NCBI GenBank assembly: GCA_002423395.1
Contig: DIVZ01000005.1
Coordinates: 703,259-767,258, forward strand
DNA from: Eubacteriaceae bacterium UBA6119
GTDB lineage: Bacteria; Bacillota; Clostridia; Eubacteriales; UBA1433
Direction of reading: 5' to 3'
DNA: 64,000 bases
The notes under the pieces are model-generated. The model saw nothing but the letters and a program-made list of their open reading frames with translations, had not been told where the DNA came from and ran no database searches. Below, piece after piece: positions 41,544-49,970 of the stretch. Every line of letters starts with the position of its first letter. The stretch's first letter is position 1. A program made the translations under genes and the position numbers.

Positions 41544-44375
41544 ATGAAAAAAGCGGCTATTTTATTAATAATTTTATGTGTTGTTTTTGCGCCTACACTC
41601 AAAGCTCATAATAATGCAGCTGTTCCGGATTTTGAAACATTATTCGAAGAACATGGAGCGGTTATGCTCCTGATAGATTCAAATACATCTGAAATTTTGT
41701 ACGCAAACAAAGCTGCTGCAGAGTTTTACGGTTATTCGCTGCCGCAGCTGGAAAGCATGAAAATAACTCAAATCAACATACTTTCGCAAGAAGAAACAAT
41801 TAATGAAATGCAAAATGCCGTAAAAGAAAACAGAAATTATTTTGTTTTCAGACACAAACTTGCAAACGGCGGGATACGTACCGTAGAAGTGTTTTCATAT
41901 CCTGTAGAATATGAAGGTAGAGATGTTTTGTTTTCGATAATACATGATATTACAGATAAAGCATTAATAGAAGAAAAACAGGAAAAACAAACCGCCGCAA
42001 TTTTCATTTCGGGAATAGCAGTTATTGGTATATTGATATTCTTATTAATTTTATTAGCCTTAAATCGTAGAAATATAAAAAAGGCAAAAAATGAAATAGA
42101 CAATTATTATAAACTCATTAATACATTTATTAACGCAGATAATAACATGGTTTATTTAAAAGACGAAAATTTTAAATATGTATTCGGAAACACAACTTTT
42201 CAAAAATTTTATAATAAAACCTCAGAAGAAATACTCGGAATGGATGATTTTGCGATATCAGATGAAGAGTTTGCAAAAAGACGAAGAAGGTCGGATAAAG
42301 CTGTTATTGAAAACAATGCCGTAATCACTGATGAAATAGAGCGAAACGGAAGAATTTACGACATAATAAAATTTCCGGTAAAAATGCCTAATAACAAAAC
42401 GGGTGTCGGAGCATATATAAGAGATATTACCAAAGAAAGACAAAATGAAAAACTGCTTGCAAAAACATCCCAGCGCAACAAAATACTGCTTGACATACTT
42501 GAAATGAGTTTTAAAAGCAAGCAGGAGCAGCTGGATTATGTGCTTCACAGAGCATTGGAACTGACTGAAAGCAAATATGGGTATATTTATTATTATGATG
42601 AAAATAGCCGTCAGTTTACATTAAATTCCTGGACAAGAGGTGTTATGGCAGAATGCAGTGTAGCGAATCCTCAGACAAAGTACGACCTGGAAAAAACGGG
42701 AATATGGGGAGAGGTTGTACGGCAGAGAAAACATATAATAGTTAATGAATTTAAAAAAGAAAATCATTTAAAAAAAGGGTATCCCAAAGGACATGTTCAG
42801 CTTGAAAGATTTATGTCTGTACCTATATTAATAGATGAAAAAATAGTCGCTGTTATTGGCATGGCTAACAAGAAAATCGAATACGACGAAAACGACGTGT
42901 TTAATCTGACATTGCTTATGAGCGGCGCATGGCAGGATGTTCAAAGACGGGAAGCCGAAAAACAGCTTTCGTATGAACGCAACAAATATTTGCAAACATT
43001 AATATCCATAGGCGACGCTATAATGATTGTAGATACGGAAGAAAAAGTTGAAATGCTCAATTATATTGCGGAAAAATTAACCGGATGGACAAACGAGGAA
43101 GCGCGCGGAGTTCATTACAAAAATGTGTTCCGGCTGACAAGCGAAGCTGCAGGTCAGGATATAAAAGACCCGGTTGAAAATGCGTTAAAAACAAAATCCA
43201 CACAACTGCTTGAGGACAACGCAGTCTTAATGTCGAAAAACGGCGCTAAATATTTTCTGGAAGACAGCGCCGCTCCCATACTGGACAACGCAGGAAACAG
43301 CACGGGAGTAGTGCTTGTTTTCCGAGATGTAACAGAAAAAAAGAACCAGCATGAAAAAATTGAATATTTAAGTTTTCATGACGAACTTACAGGTCTTTAT
43401 AACAGCAGGTTTTTTAAAGAAGAAATGAAAAGAATCGATACAAAAAGAAATCTGCCGATAAGCATTATAATGGGAGATGTTAACGGGCTGAAACTTACAA
43501 ATGATGTTTTCGGACATGAAAGCGGGGATTTGCTTTTAAAAAGCACTGCGGAGATACTGCGCAAAAATTGCAGAAGCGACGATATTATAGCGCGCAGAGG
43601 TGGAGATGAATTTATAATACTGCTTCCGAAAACTACAATTCAGGAAGCTGAAAATATTGTTTCAAGAATTAAAAAAGACTTCTCAAACAGATATGTAAAC
43701 ACTATGAGATTAAGCATATCGCTTGGAGCAGACAGCAAGAACACGGAAGAAGAAAGCATTCTTGACATAATTAATAAAGCTGAAGAAAATATGTATGCGG
43801 AAAAAACCGTTACACGAGACTACATACAAGAAGAAGAAGTAGCGAGAATTATCAGCACTCTGCATGAAAACAACGAAAAAGAAAAAATACATTCAGATAA
43901 TGTGAGCTTATTATGCGAAAAGACGGGCAGGGAGCTTGGCTTAAAGAATGAAGATATTAAAAAGCTTAAAGACGCAGGCTTTTACCACGATATAGGCAAA
44001 ATAGTTCTGCGAAAAAATCTGCTCGACACAGGGCGGCAATTTACAGATGAAGAAAAAATTAATATCAAAAAACATCCTTATGTTGGATACAGAATACTAA
44101 ATTCATCAAATAAAACTCTGGATATAGCCGAATATGTTCTGGCGCATCATGAACGATGGGACGGATTAGGCTATCCGAAAGGATTAAAAGGAGAAGAAAT
44201 TCCTTTGATCGCTCGAATTATCGCGATTGCGGAGTGTTATGACAGACTTAAAAATAATTATGACAATATTGCCGATAAACCGGACGCTGTTGAGACTTTG
44301 AAAACAAACGCCTCAATAAAGTTCGATCCTAAAATCGTAGATGTTTTTCTAAAAATGCTTAAAAAAGACAAGTAA
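41544..44375 (+). CDS. PAS/GAF-GGDEF-HD-GYP c-di-GMP enzyme
   Basis: This 943-residue protein has a signal or first membrane segment (1-20) and an extracellular PAS domain (about 28-130). A membrane segment follows (about 150-172), then PAS (190-290), GAF (about 310-475), PAS (480-610), GGDEF and HD-GYP domains. The GGDEF site RRGGDEF is intact and preceded by RSDD, a proper RxxD inhibitory site, unlike in its neighbour. HD-GYP motifs are YHDIGKIVL and HHERWDGLGYPKG. The order suggests sensing outside and inside the cell to tune c-di-GMP. AAGGAGCG is the ribosome site. Confidence 0.93.
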   Translation: MKKAAILLIILCVVFAPTLKAHNNAAVPDFETLFEEHGAVMLLIDSNTSEILYANKAAAEFYGYSLPQLESMKITQINILSQEETINEMQNAVKENRNYFVFRHKLANGGIRTVEVFSYPVEYEGRDVLFSIIHDITDKALIEEKQEKQTAAIFISGIAVIGILIFLLILLALNRRNIKKAKNEIDNYYKLINTFINADNNMVYLKDENFKYVFGNTTFQKFYNKTSEEILGMDDFAISDEEFAKRRRRSDKAVIENNAVITDEIERNGRIYDIIKFPVKMPNNKTGVGAYIRDITKERQNEKLLAKTSQRNKILLDILEMSFKSKQEQLDYVLHRALELTESKYGYIYYYDENSRQFTLNSWTRGVMAECSVANPQTKYDLEKTGIWGEVVRQRKHIIVNEFKKENHLKKGYPKGHVQLERFMSVPILIDEKIVAVIGMANKKIEYDENDVFNLTLLMSGAWQDVQRREAEKQLSYERNKYLQTLISIGDAIMIVDTEEKVEMLNYIAEKLTGWTNEEARGVHYKNVFRLTSEAAGQDIKDPVENALKTKSTQLLEDNAVLMSKNGAKYFLEDSAAPILDNAGNSTGVVLVFRDVTEKKNQHEKIEYLSFHDELTGLYNSRFFKEEMKRIDTKRNLPISIIMGDVNGLKLTNDVFGHESGDLLLKSTAEILRKNCRSDDIIARRGGDEFIILLPKTTIQEAENIVSRIKKDFSNRYVNTMRLSISLGADSKNTEEESILDIINKAEENMYAEKTVTRDYIQEEEVARIISTLHENNEKEKIHSDNVSLLCEKTGRELGLKNEDIKKLKDAGFYHDIGKIVLRKNLLDTGRQFTDEEKINIKKHPYVGYRILNSSNKTLDIAEYVLAHHERWDGLGYPKGLKGEEIPLIARIIAIAECYDRLKNNYDNIADKPDAVETLKTNASIKFDPKIVDVFLKMLKKDK

Positions 44376-44439
44376 ATAAATGCATTTGAGAATCAGACAA
44401 TACAATACTTTTTTGTAGAAAAGGAAATATTAGAATCTG

Positions 44440-44477
44440 CGGGTATGATAAAAGCCTGACTCATACCCGTTTTATTT
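44440..44477 (+). terminator. Terminator of the c-di-GMP operon
   Basis: CGGGTATGA (44440-44448) pairs exactly with TCATACCCG (44461-44469), followed by TTTTATTT. Confidence 0.85.
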
Positions 44478-44576
44478 GTTATAATAGTGGGTATATTCAT
44501 ATTAACCAAAATGTGTGATTGCTGAATTAATTTTGATATAGTATAATCTGTGCATTTAGTAAAACAAAGGTAACTT

Positions 44577-45284
44577 ATGGAAAAAGATCCAGAAGGCAAA
44601 AAAATTTATAAATTATTAATAAAAAAGTTTCTGCCGATTACAATTTTTATCGCGGCGATAATCGCGGTATTTATTATATACGGACGCGATATGCTAAACA
44701 TTTTCTCAAAGCCCGAAAACATTAAAAGCTACATTGAAAGCAAAGGGCGTTGGGGAGTGCTTATATACATTGCGCTGCAGATACTGCAGATAGTTATAGC
44801 CGTTATACCGGGTGAGCCTATACAGATTGCGGGAGGCTATATTTACGGAACGTTTAAAGGGTTCTTGTATGCAGAGATAGGCATAATGGCAGGCTCGGCT
44901 ATCGCGTTTTTCATAGCGCGCAAGTTCGGAATACCAATAGTGAAATTATTAGTAGGCGAGCAAAAGCTTATGCATTACAAAGAAAAGCTCGAAAGCAAAA
45001 AGGGGCTTGCTATTACTTTTATACTCTGTCTTATTCCCGGCATACCCAAAGACGTGCTGGTGTACGCTTCAGGGCTTACGCCGATAAGTTACAGGCTGTT
45101 TTTCTTTTTATATTTTATTGCAAGGCTTCCCGCCATATTCGGCGCAAGCTATATGGGTGCGGCGCTGGGCAACGAGAATTACGCCGTGTTTATCGCGCTT
45201 GCCGCAGGAGCGATAGCGTTGATTGTTTTGGGTTTTGTATTTAAAGACAAGATTTACACCCTTATGAAAAAATACGAGGAATAA
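44577..45284 (+). CDS. TVP38/TMEM64 (DedA-like) membrane protein
   Basis: This 235-residue protein has about six membrane segments. The core VIPGEPIQIAGGYIYGTFKG followed by AGSAIAFFIARKFG is the SNARE-associated/VTT domain. Later, FILCLIPGIPKDVLVYASG gives the second re-entrant loop with a conserved Pro-Gly. Family members are implicated in lipid scrambling or undecaprenyl-phosphate recycling; which applies here is not known. The gene stands alone, and AAAGGTAA precedes the ATG. Confidence 0.9.
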   Translation: MEKDPEGKKIYKLLIKKFLPITIFIAAIIAVFIIYGRDMLNIFSKPENIKSYIESKGRWGVLIYIALQILQIVIAVIPGEPIQIAGGYIYGTFKGFLYAEIGIMAGSAIAFFIARKFGIPIVKLLVGEQKLMHYKEKLESKKGLAITFILCLIPGIPKDVLVYASGLTPISYRLFFFLYFIARLPAIFGASYMGAALGNENYAVFIALAAGAIALIVLGFVFKDKIYTLMKKYEE

Positions 45285-45445
45285 ATTTAATTTTTATATA
45301 TACATCGCGCGCGGAACTTTTCATTATTGCGTGTTTTTTTGTGTTGAATAATATTTAAATGCATATTATAATTATGACAAATATAAATATAGATTATATT
45401 CAAAATTATTCATGAAATTTTGCTAATATTTGGAGGGGATTGAGT

Positions 45446-46135
45446 TTGAAAATAGCCATATGTGTTTATACAATATTTATGATTTTTGTATTTTGGATGT
45501 TAATTAGAGTATATTTACTGTCCGGCGTAATAAAAGAATGTCATGCTTTAATTAAAAACAAAGAATATTTAAAGGCATTAGAGATATTTGAAAATAATAA
45601 GCTAAAAATGATATTTGGACGTATGCGTTTTGCAGAAATGGTATATTTATATTTTATAAACAATGATTACGAGAAATACATAAACGCTAAGGAGAAGTGT
45701 TTGACTAAAAGCATGAAAAAAACCCCTGATAAGTATTTTAGAATAACGCAGTTATTCAAAATCACGGAAGTTATTTTTATGTATATACATGAAGACATTA
45801 AAAATGCGAATACGACGTATAAAGAATTAATAACAGATAGTGAAGGTACGGATAAAGATTTATATTATATGGATAACACTGTATGGATACTGTTTCAAGT
45901 TTCAAAAATGATGTACTTGTACAATATTAATAATCATAATGAAGCGAAATGGATTTATGAATGCATTTCGACTTACGCATATAACATCACAATTAAAACG
46001 TTGATTTCATACTATATGTGCAAAATATATGAGACTGAAGGAAATTATGAAGCGATAAAGTCTGTTATCTCACATATTGATATTCAGAACAATCCTTACG
46101 GAGTATACTTTGATAAGTGGGGAGAAAAACAATGA
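45446..46135 (+). CDS. Unknown membrane-anchored helical-repeat protein, copy 1
   Basis: I choose TTG 45446, 9 bp after GGAGG; TTG 45440 is too close to it. The 229-residue protein has one N-terminal membrane segment (about 3-22) and then a cytoplasmic alpha-helical part reminiscent of TPR repeats (YLKALEIFENNKLK, YLYFINNDYEKYINAKEK). It is paralogous to the next gene. Shared stretches include FRITQLFKITEVIFMYI versus LRIINLFKITELIFMYL, and TLISYYMCKIYETEGN versus TLISYYMCRIYEAEGN. It overlaps the next start (ATGA). No family recognised. Confidence 0.75.
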   Translation: MKIAICVYTIFMIFVFWMLIRVYLLSGVIKECHALIKNKEYLKALEIFENNKLKMIFGRMRFAEMVYLYFINNDYEKYINAKEKCLTKSMKKTPDKYFRITQLFKITEVIFMYIHEDIKNANTTYKELITDSEGTDKDLYYMDNTVWILFQVSKMMYLYNINNHNEAKWIYECISTYAYNITIKTLISYYMCKIYETEGNYEAIKSVISHIDIQNNPYGVYFDKWGEKQ

Positions 46136-46914
46136 AAAAGGGAACAGGATGTCTGTTATCAATAATATTTTTCGTTTTAATTTTAGTGTTTATATCTTGG
46201 ATTACATCAATAAAAGACACAAACATAAAAATAATTTTATGTTTGTATACGGCATTTATATTAACTGCGTATCCAATAGCAATCAGAATATATTTGAAAA
46301 TCTATGCGAAAAGCACATTTGACGAATTATTATTAAAGAATGATTATGAAAGTTTGATAGGAATATTGGAACAAGATAAAGATAACGCGACATTTGGCTG
46401 GGAACACGATAACGCAATAGTATATATGTATTTCATAAACAATAATTATGATAAATACATAAAAGCTGTAAAAGGTTATACGCCTATGGATTTTGAAAAA
46501 GAACCCGAAATTTATTTAAGGATAATAAATTTATTTAAAATTACAGAATTGATTTTTATGTATCTAAACGAAGAAATTGATAATGCAAATTTGGAATATC
46601 AAAAATATACAGAAAAAAATGATGATATAGAAAAAAAACTATTTACTCTCGACCATAAAACATGGGAACTGTTTCAGGTATTAAAAATGATATATACATA
46701 CCATAACGAGAATTACAATGAAGTCGAGAAAGTGTATAAACATATATCAACATTCGCGTACAATAAAACAGTTAAAACGTTAATATCATACTATATGTGC
46801 AGGATATATGAAGCTGAAGGCAATATGAACGCAATAAAAGAAATTCTCATAGATACAGATATTCAAAATAATCCGTTTGGTATATATCTGGAAAAATGGA
46901 GAGTAAAACAATGA
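46132..46914 (+). CDS. Unknown membrane-anchored helical-repeat protein, copy 2
   Basis: I use ATG 46132, which overlaps the previous stop and has GGGGAGA upstream. The 260-residue protein has two membrane segments near the start (about 7-23 and 28-48) and the same helical region as copy 1, ending DIQNNPFGIYLEKW versus DIQNNPYGVYFDKW. The pair arose by tandem duplication, with copy 1 having lost or never having the first hydrophobic segment. The stop overlaps the third gene. Function unknown; a structural or sensory complex is possible. Confidence 0.75.
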   Translation: MKKGTGCLLSIIFFVLILVFISWITSIKDTNIKIILCLYTAFILTAYPIAIRIYLKIYAKSTFDELLLKNDYESLIGILEQDKDNATFGWEHDNAIVYMYFINNNYDKYIKAVKGYTPMDFEKEPEIYLRIINLFKITELIFMYLNEEIDNANLEYQKYTEKNDDIEKKLFTLDHKTWELFQVLKMIYTYHNENYNEVEKVYKHISTFAYNKTVKTLISYYMCRIYEAEGNMNAIKEILIDTDIQNNPFGIYLEKWRVKQ

Positions 46915-47537
46915 AATCTGTTTATAGAAAGAGTATTATATTCATCGCAATATTTGTAATATTTTTAGCGGTTACGCAATGGATATTATGGTCCCACACG
47001 CTTGGAAAATATATTCCTCCGCATGACTATCCTACATATGAATCTTTAGAACAATACACAAAAGAAAACACGAATTCAGAGTGTTTATATAGCATTATTG
47101 CACAAGATGATGAAATTGCTGTTTGTTATGTAGATAGTATTAAATCTATTGAGTTAAAGATATTATCAAAAACAGAAACTGGAAAATGGATAGTACTAAG
47201 CAGAGATTTGGATTACAAAACAAATTTTTATACTAATAAGAGCAACAATCCTAATTTTAATAATATATTTATTTATTCGATATCAAACAGCAGTAAAAAA
47301 ATAATCATTGTTGAAAAATATATAAAATCTGGTAATCATGTTTTTGACGAAGAAAGAGAAAAATTAAAGAATATATGTGATTCGCAAAATACAGTGTTCA
47401 GCTATAAAGCAAGCCAAAGCAATCTTTATGCTGATTATATAGGTTTCGTTGACAATTTTGATGAAGATACATATACACTGATTGTAAATGATAAAGAATA
47501 TCCTTATAAAGAGTGGAAGAAATTACTTAAAAGGTAG
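46911..47537 (+). CDS. Unknown membrane-anchored protein, third gene of the coupled set
   Basis: ATG 46911 overlaps the stop of copy 2 (ATGA), so I prefer it to the in-frame ATG at 46896. The 208-residue protein has one N-terminal membrane segment (about 9-27) and an extracytoplasmic, beta-rich domain with several aromatic and Asn residues (VDSIKSIELKILSKTETGKW). It has no cysteine pairs or catalytic motif that I can name. Triple translational coupling implies the three products act together in fixed ratio. Confidence 0.72.
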   Translation: MKSVYRKSIIFIAIFVIFLAVTQWILWSHTLGKYIPPHDYPTYESLEQYTKENTNSECLYSIIAQDDEIAVCYVDSIKSIELKILSKTETGKWIVLSRDLDYKTNFYTNKSNNPNFNNIFIYSISNSSKKIIIVEKYIKSGNHVFDEEREKLKNICDSQNTVFSYKASQSNLYADYIGFVDNFDEDTYTLIVNDKEYPYKEWKKLLKR

Positions 47538-47706
47538 TTTAAATTATCCTTAACTACTTATATCATTTTACAGATTAAGCATAAATTGTATGCATTTATC
47601 ATGAGTGGACTAAATTATCAATTATTATATTTACTTTTTTATAAAATTATGGTTTTATAAGAAAGTAATTTATTTTACGCAAAAATAATATAGAGGAAGT
47701 AAAATT

Positions 47707-48141
47707 ATGGCTGATATAGATGTTGCAAAACAACTTTTAAAGGACTGCGGTTATAAATGCGTTTTGGCAAAAGGGGATGTAATTCGCATTAGCGAAAAAA
47801 GAGGCGTTGCGCCTATGATGGAATTTATTGATGCGGGTATGGACTTAAAAGGATTTTCCGCTGCCGATAAAGTTGTCGGAAAGGCGGTGGCGTTATTGTT
47901 TGTTCTCGCCGGAATTTCTGAAGTTTACGCGGACACAATAAGCAGCCACGCAATAGCTGTTTTGGAAAAACACAATATTCCTTTCTCGTTTAACACTTCG
48001 GTTGAACACATAATAAACCGTTTCGGCGACGGGCTATGCCCGATGGAAGAAACAACTTTGGATATTGACGATCCTCAGGAAGCATATGAGGCGATATGTG
48101 CAAAGCTTGAAGAATTAAACGCGCAGATAGATATTGATTAA
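47707..48141 (+). CDS. DUF1893 family protein
   Basis: This 144-residue soluble protein matches DUF1893 as I remember it: DVAKQLLKDCGYKCVLAKGDVI, DKVVGKAVALLFVLAGISEVYAD, SSHAIAVLEKHNIPFSF and NRFGDGLCPMEE. The fold is related to cytidine deaminases, but the deaminase zinc motif is not evident. The family has no established function. It is monocistronic with GAGGAAG before the ATG and a terminator that it shares with the convergent cold-shock gene. Confidence 0.88.
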   Translation: MADIDVAKQLLKDCGYKCVLAKGDVIRISEKRGVAPMMEFIDAGMDLKGFSAADKVVGKAVALLFVLAGISEVYADTISSHAIAVLEKHNIPFSFNTSVEHIINRFGDGLCPMEETTLDIDDPQEAYEAICAKLEELNAQIDID

Positions 48142-48187
48142 TTGAAAACTGTGCATAAGTCAATAAAACTGATAAATCTTTAAATAA

Positions 48188-48230
48188 AAACACACGGAAC
48201 AATATTAAATACGCTCCGTGTGTTTATTTA
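48188..48230. terminator. Shared terminator of DUF1893 and the cold-shock gene
   Basis: AAACACACGGA (48188-48198) pairs with TCCGTGTGTTT (48215-48225), with T-rich flanks on both strands. Confidence 0.85.
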
Positions 48231-48238
48231 TAATGGTT

Positions 48239-48454
48239 TTATCTTGTTACAGAAACATTTACAGCTCTGAGTTTTTTGCTGTTCTTCGGGTCAGTTTCAG
48301 TATCAAATGTTACTTTCTGACCTTCCGTAAGCGACTTATAACCGTCTGAAACTATTGACGAAAAATGTACAAACACATCTTCCGAGCCGTTATCGTTGGA
48401 AATAAATCCATAACCTTTTTCCGAGTTAAACCATTTTACAGTACCGTAATTCAT
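48239..48454 (-). CDS. cspA: Cold-shock domain protein
   Basis: The real start is ATG 48454, behind AGGAGGTG; a longer in-frame ATG at 48544 lies inside the leader. The 71-residue protein is a single cold-shock (OB-fold) domain with both RNA-binding motifs: KWFNSEKGYGFIS (RNP1 region) and DVFVHFSS (RNP2). It binds single-stranded RNA as a chaperone. The last part, KLRAVNVSVTR, is less conserved than in the major Csp proteins. A complete promoter and a hairpin in the roughly 107-nt leader are seen upstream, so expression is probably controlled in the leader. Confidence 0.96.
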   Translation of the reverse strand: MNYGTVKWFNSEKGYGFISNDNGSEDVFVHFSSIVSDGYKSLTEGQKVTFDTETDPKNSKKLRAVNVSVTR

Positions 48455-48489
48455 ATAGGCACCTCCTACATCTATATTGTACCCATATA

Positions 48490-48540
48490 AAAACAAAAAA
48501 CTCACATTTCGCAAATAACAATGACTTACAAAATTGTGAG
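48490..48540 (-). promoter_or_regulatory. Leader hairpin with T-run before the cold-shock gene
   Basis: Read on the minus strand, CTCACA (48540-48535) pairs with TGTGAG (48506-48501), followed by TTTTTTGTTTTT. It lies between the promoter and the ribosome site, so it could act as a transcription attenuator or a cold-responsive switch. Confidence 0.6.
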
Positions 48541-48567
48541 GCATAGCAATATTTTGAATACTGTAAT

Positions 48568-48596
48568 ATTTTATTCCGTTTTGCGCATTTTGTCAA
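48568..48596 (-). promoter_or_regulatory. Promoter of the cold-shock gene
   Basis: On the minus strand TTGACA (48596-48591) and TAAAAT (48573-48568) are 17 bp apart. The predicted transcript starts near 48561. Confidence 0.8.
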
Positions 48597-48748
48597 TAAA
48601 TATTTAATTTGCATAAAGTTGAATATGATATTATATTATTTCAACATCATTTTATATACAATTGTTGAATAATTTACTATATAGTAATTAAATTATAAAG
48701 TATAATTATAACGAAAGGTTATTATCGGTCAGATAGGAGTAATTAAAT

Positions 48749-49297
48749 ATGAACGATAAAAAAACAGAAAAAACTTTACGTTTCAGAACAAGCAGAGCAG
48801 TATTAATATTTAGTATTCTATATTTGTTTACAATAATGTCTGTGCTTATGCTGCTTCCATTGTTGTTTAAAAATCAGCATGCCGCGAAAACAGTATTATT
48901 TTTCCCCATGATAATTTTAATTTTATGCATTCTTTTCTATATTGAAACAAGAAATAAGCTGTATTTAACTAAAGACATGATGCAATATAAGATGAACCGA
49001 GGGTACACAAGAAAAACACTGTCGCTTAAAAAAGAGGATATAAAATACTTTAAAATGATGTCTAAAAATGAAATATTGGCTAACAATACATTATCATTTG
49101 ATAATAAATTTAAAGAGGAAATACAATCAAATAAAAAAATCGACGCTAAGTTTATTGTATTCTTTTTAACAAACGGTAATTATGAATGGATTGACATCAG
49201 CATGTATCAGTTAGATATTGTACATTCAATAGGCGCGGCTTTTGTCGTTTACTGGGATTTGGATGAGTATTTTGAAGAGGAAGAAAACGATGGATAA
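48749..49297 (+). CDS. Unknown two-TM membrane protein, first of a pair
   Basis: This 182-residue protein has two adjacent membrane segments (about 17-38 and 47-66), then a cytoplasmic domain with short strands (LTKDMMQYKMNRGYTRKTLSLKKEDIKYFKMM). This recalls bacterial PH-like membrane proteins. The C-terminus is strongly acidic. The ribosome site AGGAG lies 10 bp before the ATG. The next gene overlaps it by 8 bp and has the same layout. I do not recognise a family. Confidence 0.7.
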   Translation: MNDKKTEKTLRFRTSRAVLIFSILYLFTIMSVLMLLPLLFKNQHAAKTVLFFPMIILILCILFYIETRNKLYLTKDMMQYKMNRGYTRKTLSLKKEDIKYFKMMSKNEILANNTLSFDNKFKEEIQSNKKIDAKFIVFFLTNGNYEWIDISMYQLDIVHSIGAAFVVYWDLDEYFEEEENDG

Positions 49298-49814
49298 AAA
49301 GTATAAAATTACGTTTTTAGATAAGGGGAGATATAATGGCGCCCGCTTCACAATTTTCCTAGGCATTGCTTTAGAAGTTGGCGCAATATCTTTTATTATT
49401 TATTTCTATTTAAATGGTATGCCTATTAAATATATCTATCTATTTTCACTTGCTATAGGAACTATTGCTGTTATTAGTATGCTCATTAAATATAATAAAT
49501 ATGACCTTACATACTTTATTATTGATAATAACTCTGTTTATTACAGAACATTTTTAGGCAGAAAGATAAAAGAAATATTTTGGAAGGATGTAAAAGAAGT
49601 AGGGATAGGCAGGTTTAAATTTTTTGGAATAATACTTGAAACAATCTATGTATCAAAAAATCAACTTTCTGAAAAAGAAAAATATAAACTTATGAAATAC
49701 GGAGCAGAATTGAAAACAGATGTGCTGTTAATTCCGTACTCAAAAGAAGCTCTTTACGCCATAGAAGAATTTTACAGCGGGAAAATATTGATAAACACGG
49801 ATGAAGATAATTAA
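49290..49814 (+). CDS. Unknown two-TM membrane protein, second of a pair
   Basis: I choose ATG 49290, which overlaps the upstream gene by 8 bp and has GAGGAAG in front; an earlier in-frame ATG at 49242 lies within that gene. The 174-residue protein has two membrane segments (about 18-36 and 46-63) and a C-terminal PH-like domain (FIIDNNSVYYRTFLGRKIKE, then IFWKDVKEVGIGRFKF). The shared plan suggests the two products form a hetero-complex. Function unknown. Confidence 0.72.
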   Translation: MDKKYKITFLDKGRYNGARFTIFLGIALEVGAISFIIYFYLNGMPIKYIYLFSLAIGTIAVISMLIKYNKYDLTYFIIDNNSVYYRTFLGRKIKEIFWKDVKEVGIGRFKFFGIILETIYVSKNQLSEKEKYKLMKYGAELKTDVLLIPYSKEALYAIEEFYSGKILINTDEDN

Positions 49815-49823
49815 AACATTTTA

Positions 49824-49867
49824 AGACATACATATTCAAATTAAATATTAGGATGTATGTCTTTTTA
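49824..49867 (+). terminator. Terminator of the two-TM pair
   Basis: AGACATACAT (49824-49833) pairs exactly with ATGTATGTCT (49853-49862), followed by TTTTATTT. Confidence 0.85.
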
Positions 49868-49901
49868 TTTACCTGAATATATAAAAATAATAAAAAAATG
49901 C

Positions 49902-49932
49902 TTGACTTGGAGCTGGCTCTAAGTGTTAATCT
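49902..49932 (+). promoter_or_regulatory. MerR-type promoter/operator
   Basis: TTGACT (49902-49907) and TAATCT (49927-49932) are 19 bp apart, the stretched spacer of MerR-activated promoters. The spacer is an imperfect dyad, CTTGGAGC-TG-GCTCTAAG. It closely resembles sites of MerR proteins that control aldehyde-responsive reductase genes. A MerR gene is third in the operon. Confidence 0.8.
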
Positions 49933-49970
49933 GTTATATAATGAAATCAAAATGCGAAAGGCGGGATAAT

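Noticed and set aside
48455..48544. Thirty-residue N-terminal extension of the cold-shock protein
   Set aside because: It reads through the leader hairpin. The consensus ribosome site AGGAGG lies inside it, just before ATG 48454, and Csp proteins begin there.
49923..49970. N-terminal extension of the first aldo-keto reductase
   Set aside because: It begins within the MerR-type promoter, upstream of the expected transcript start.
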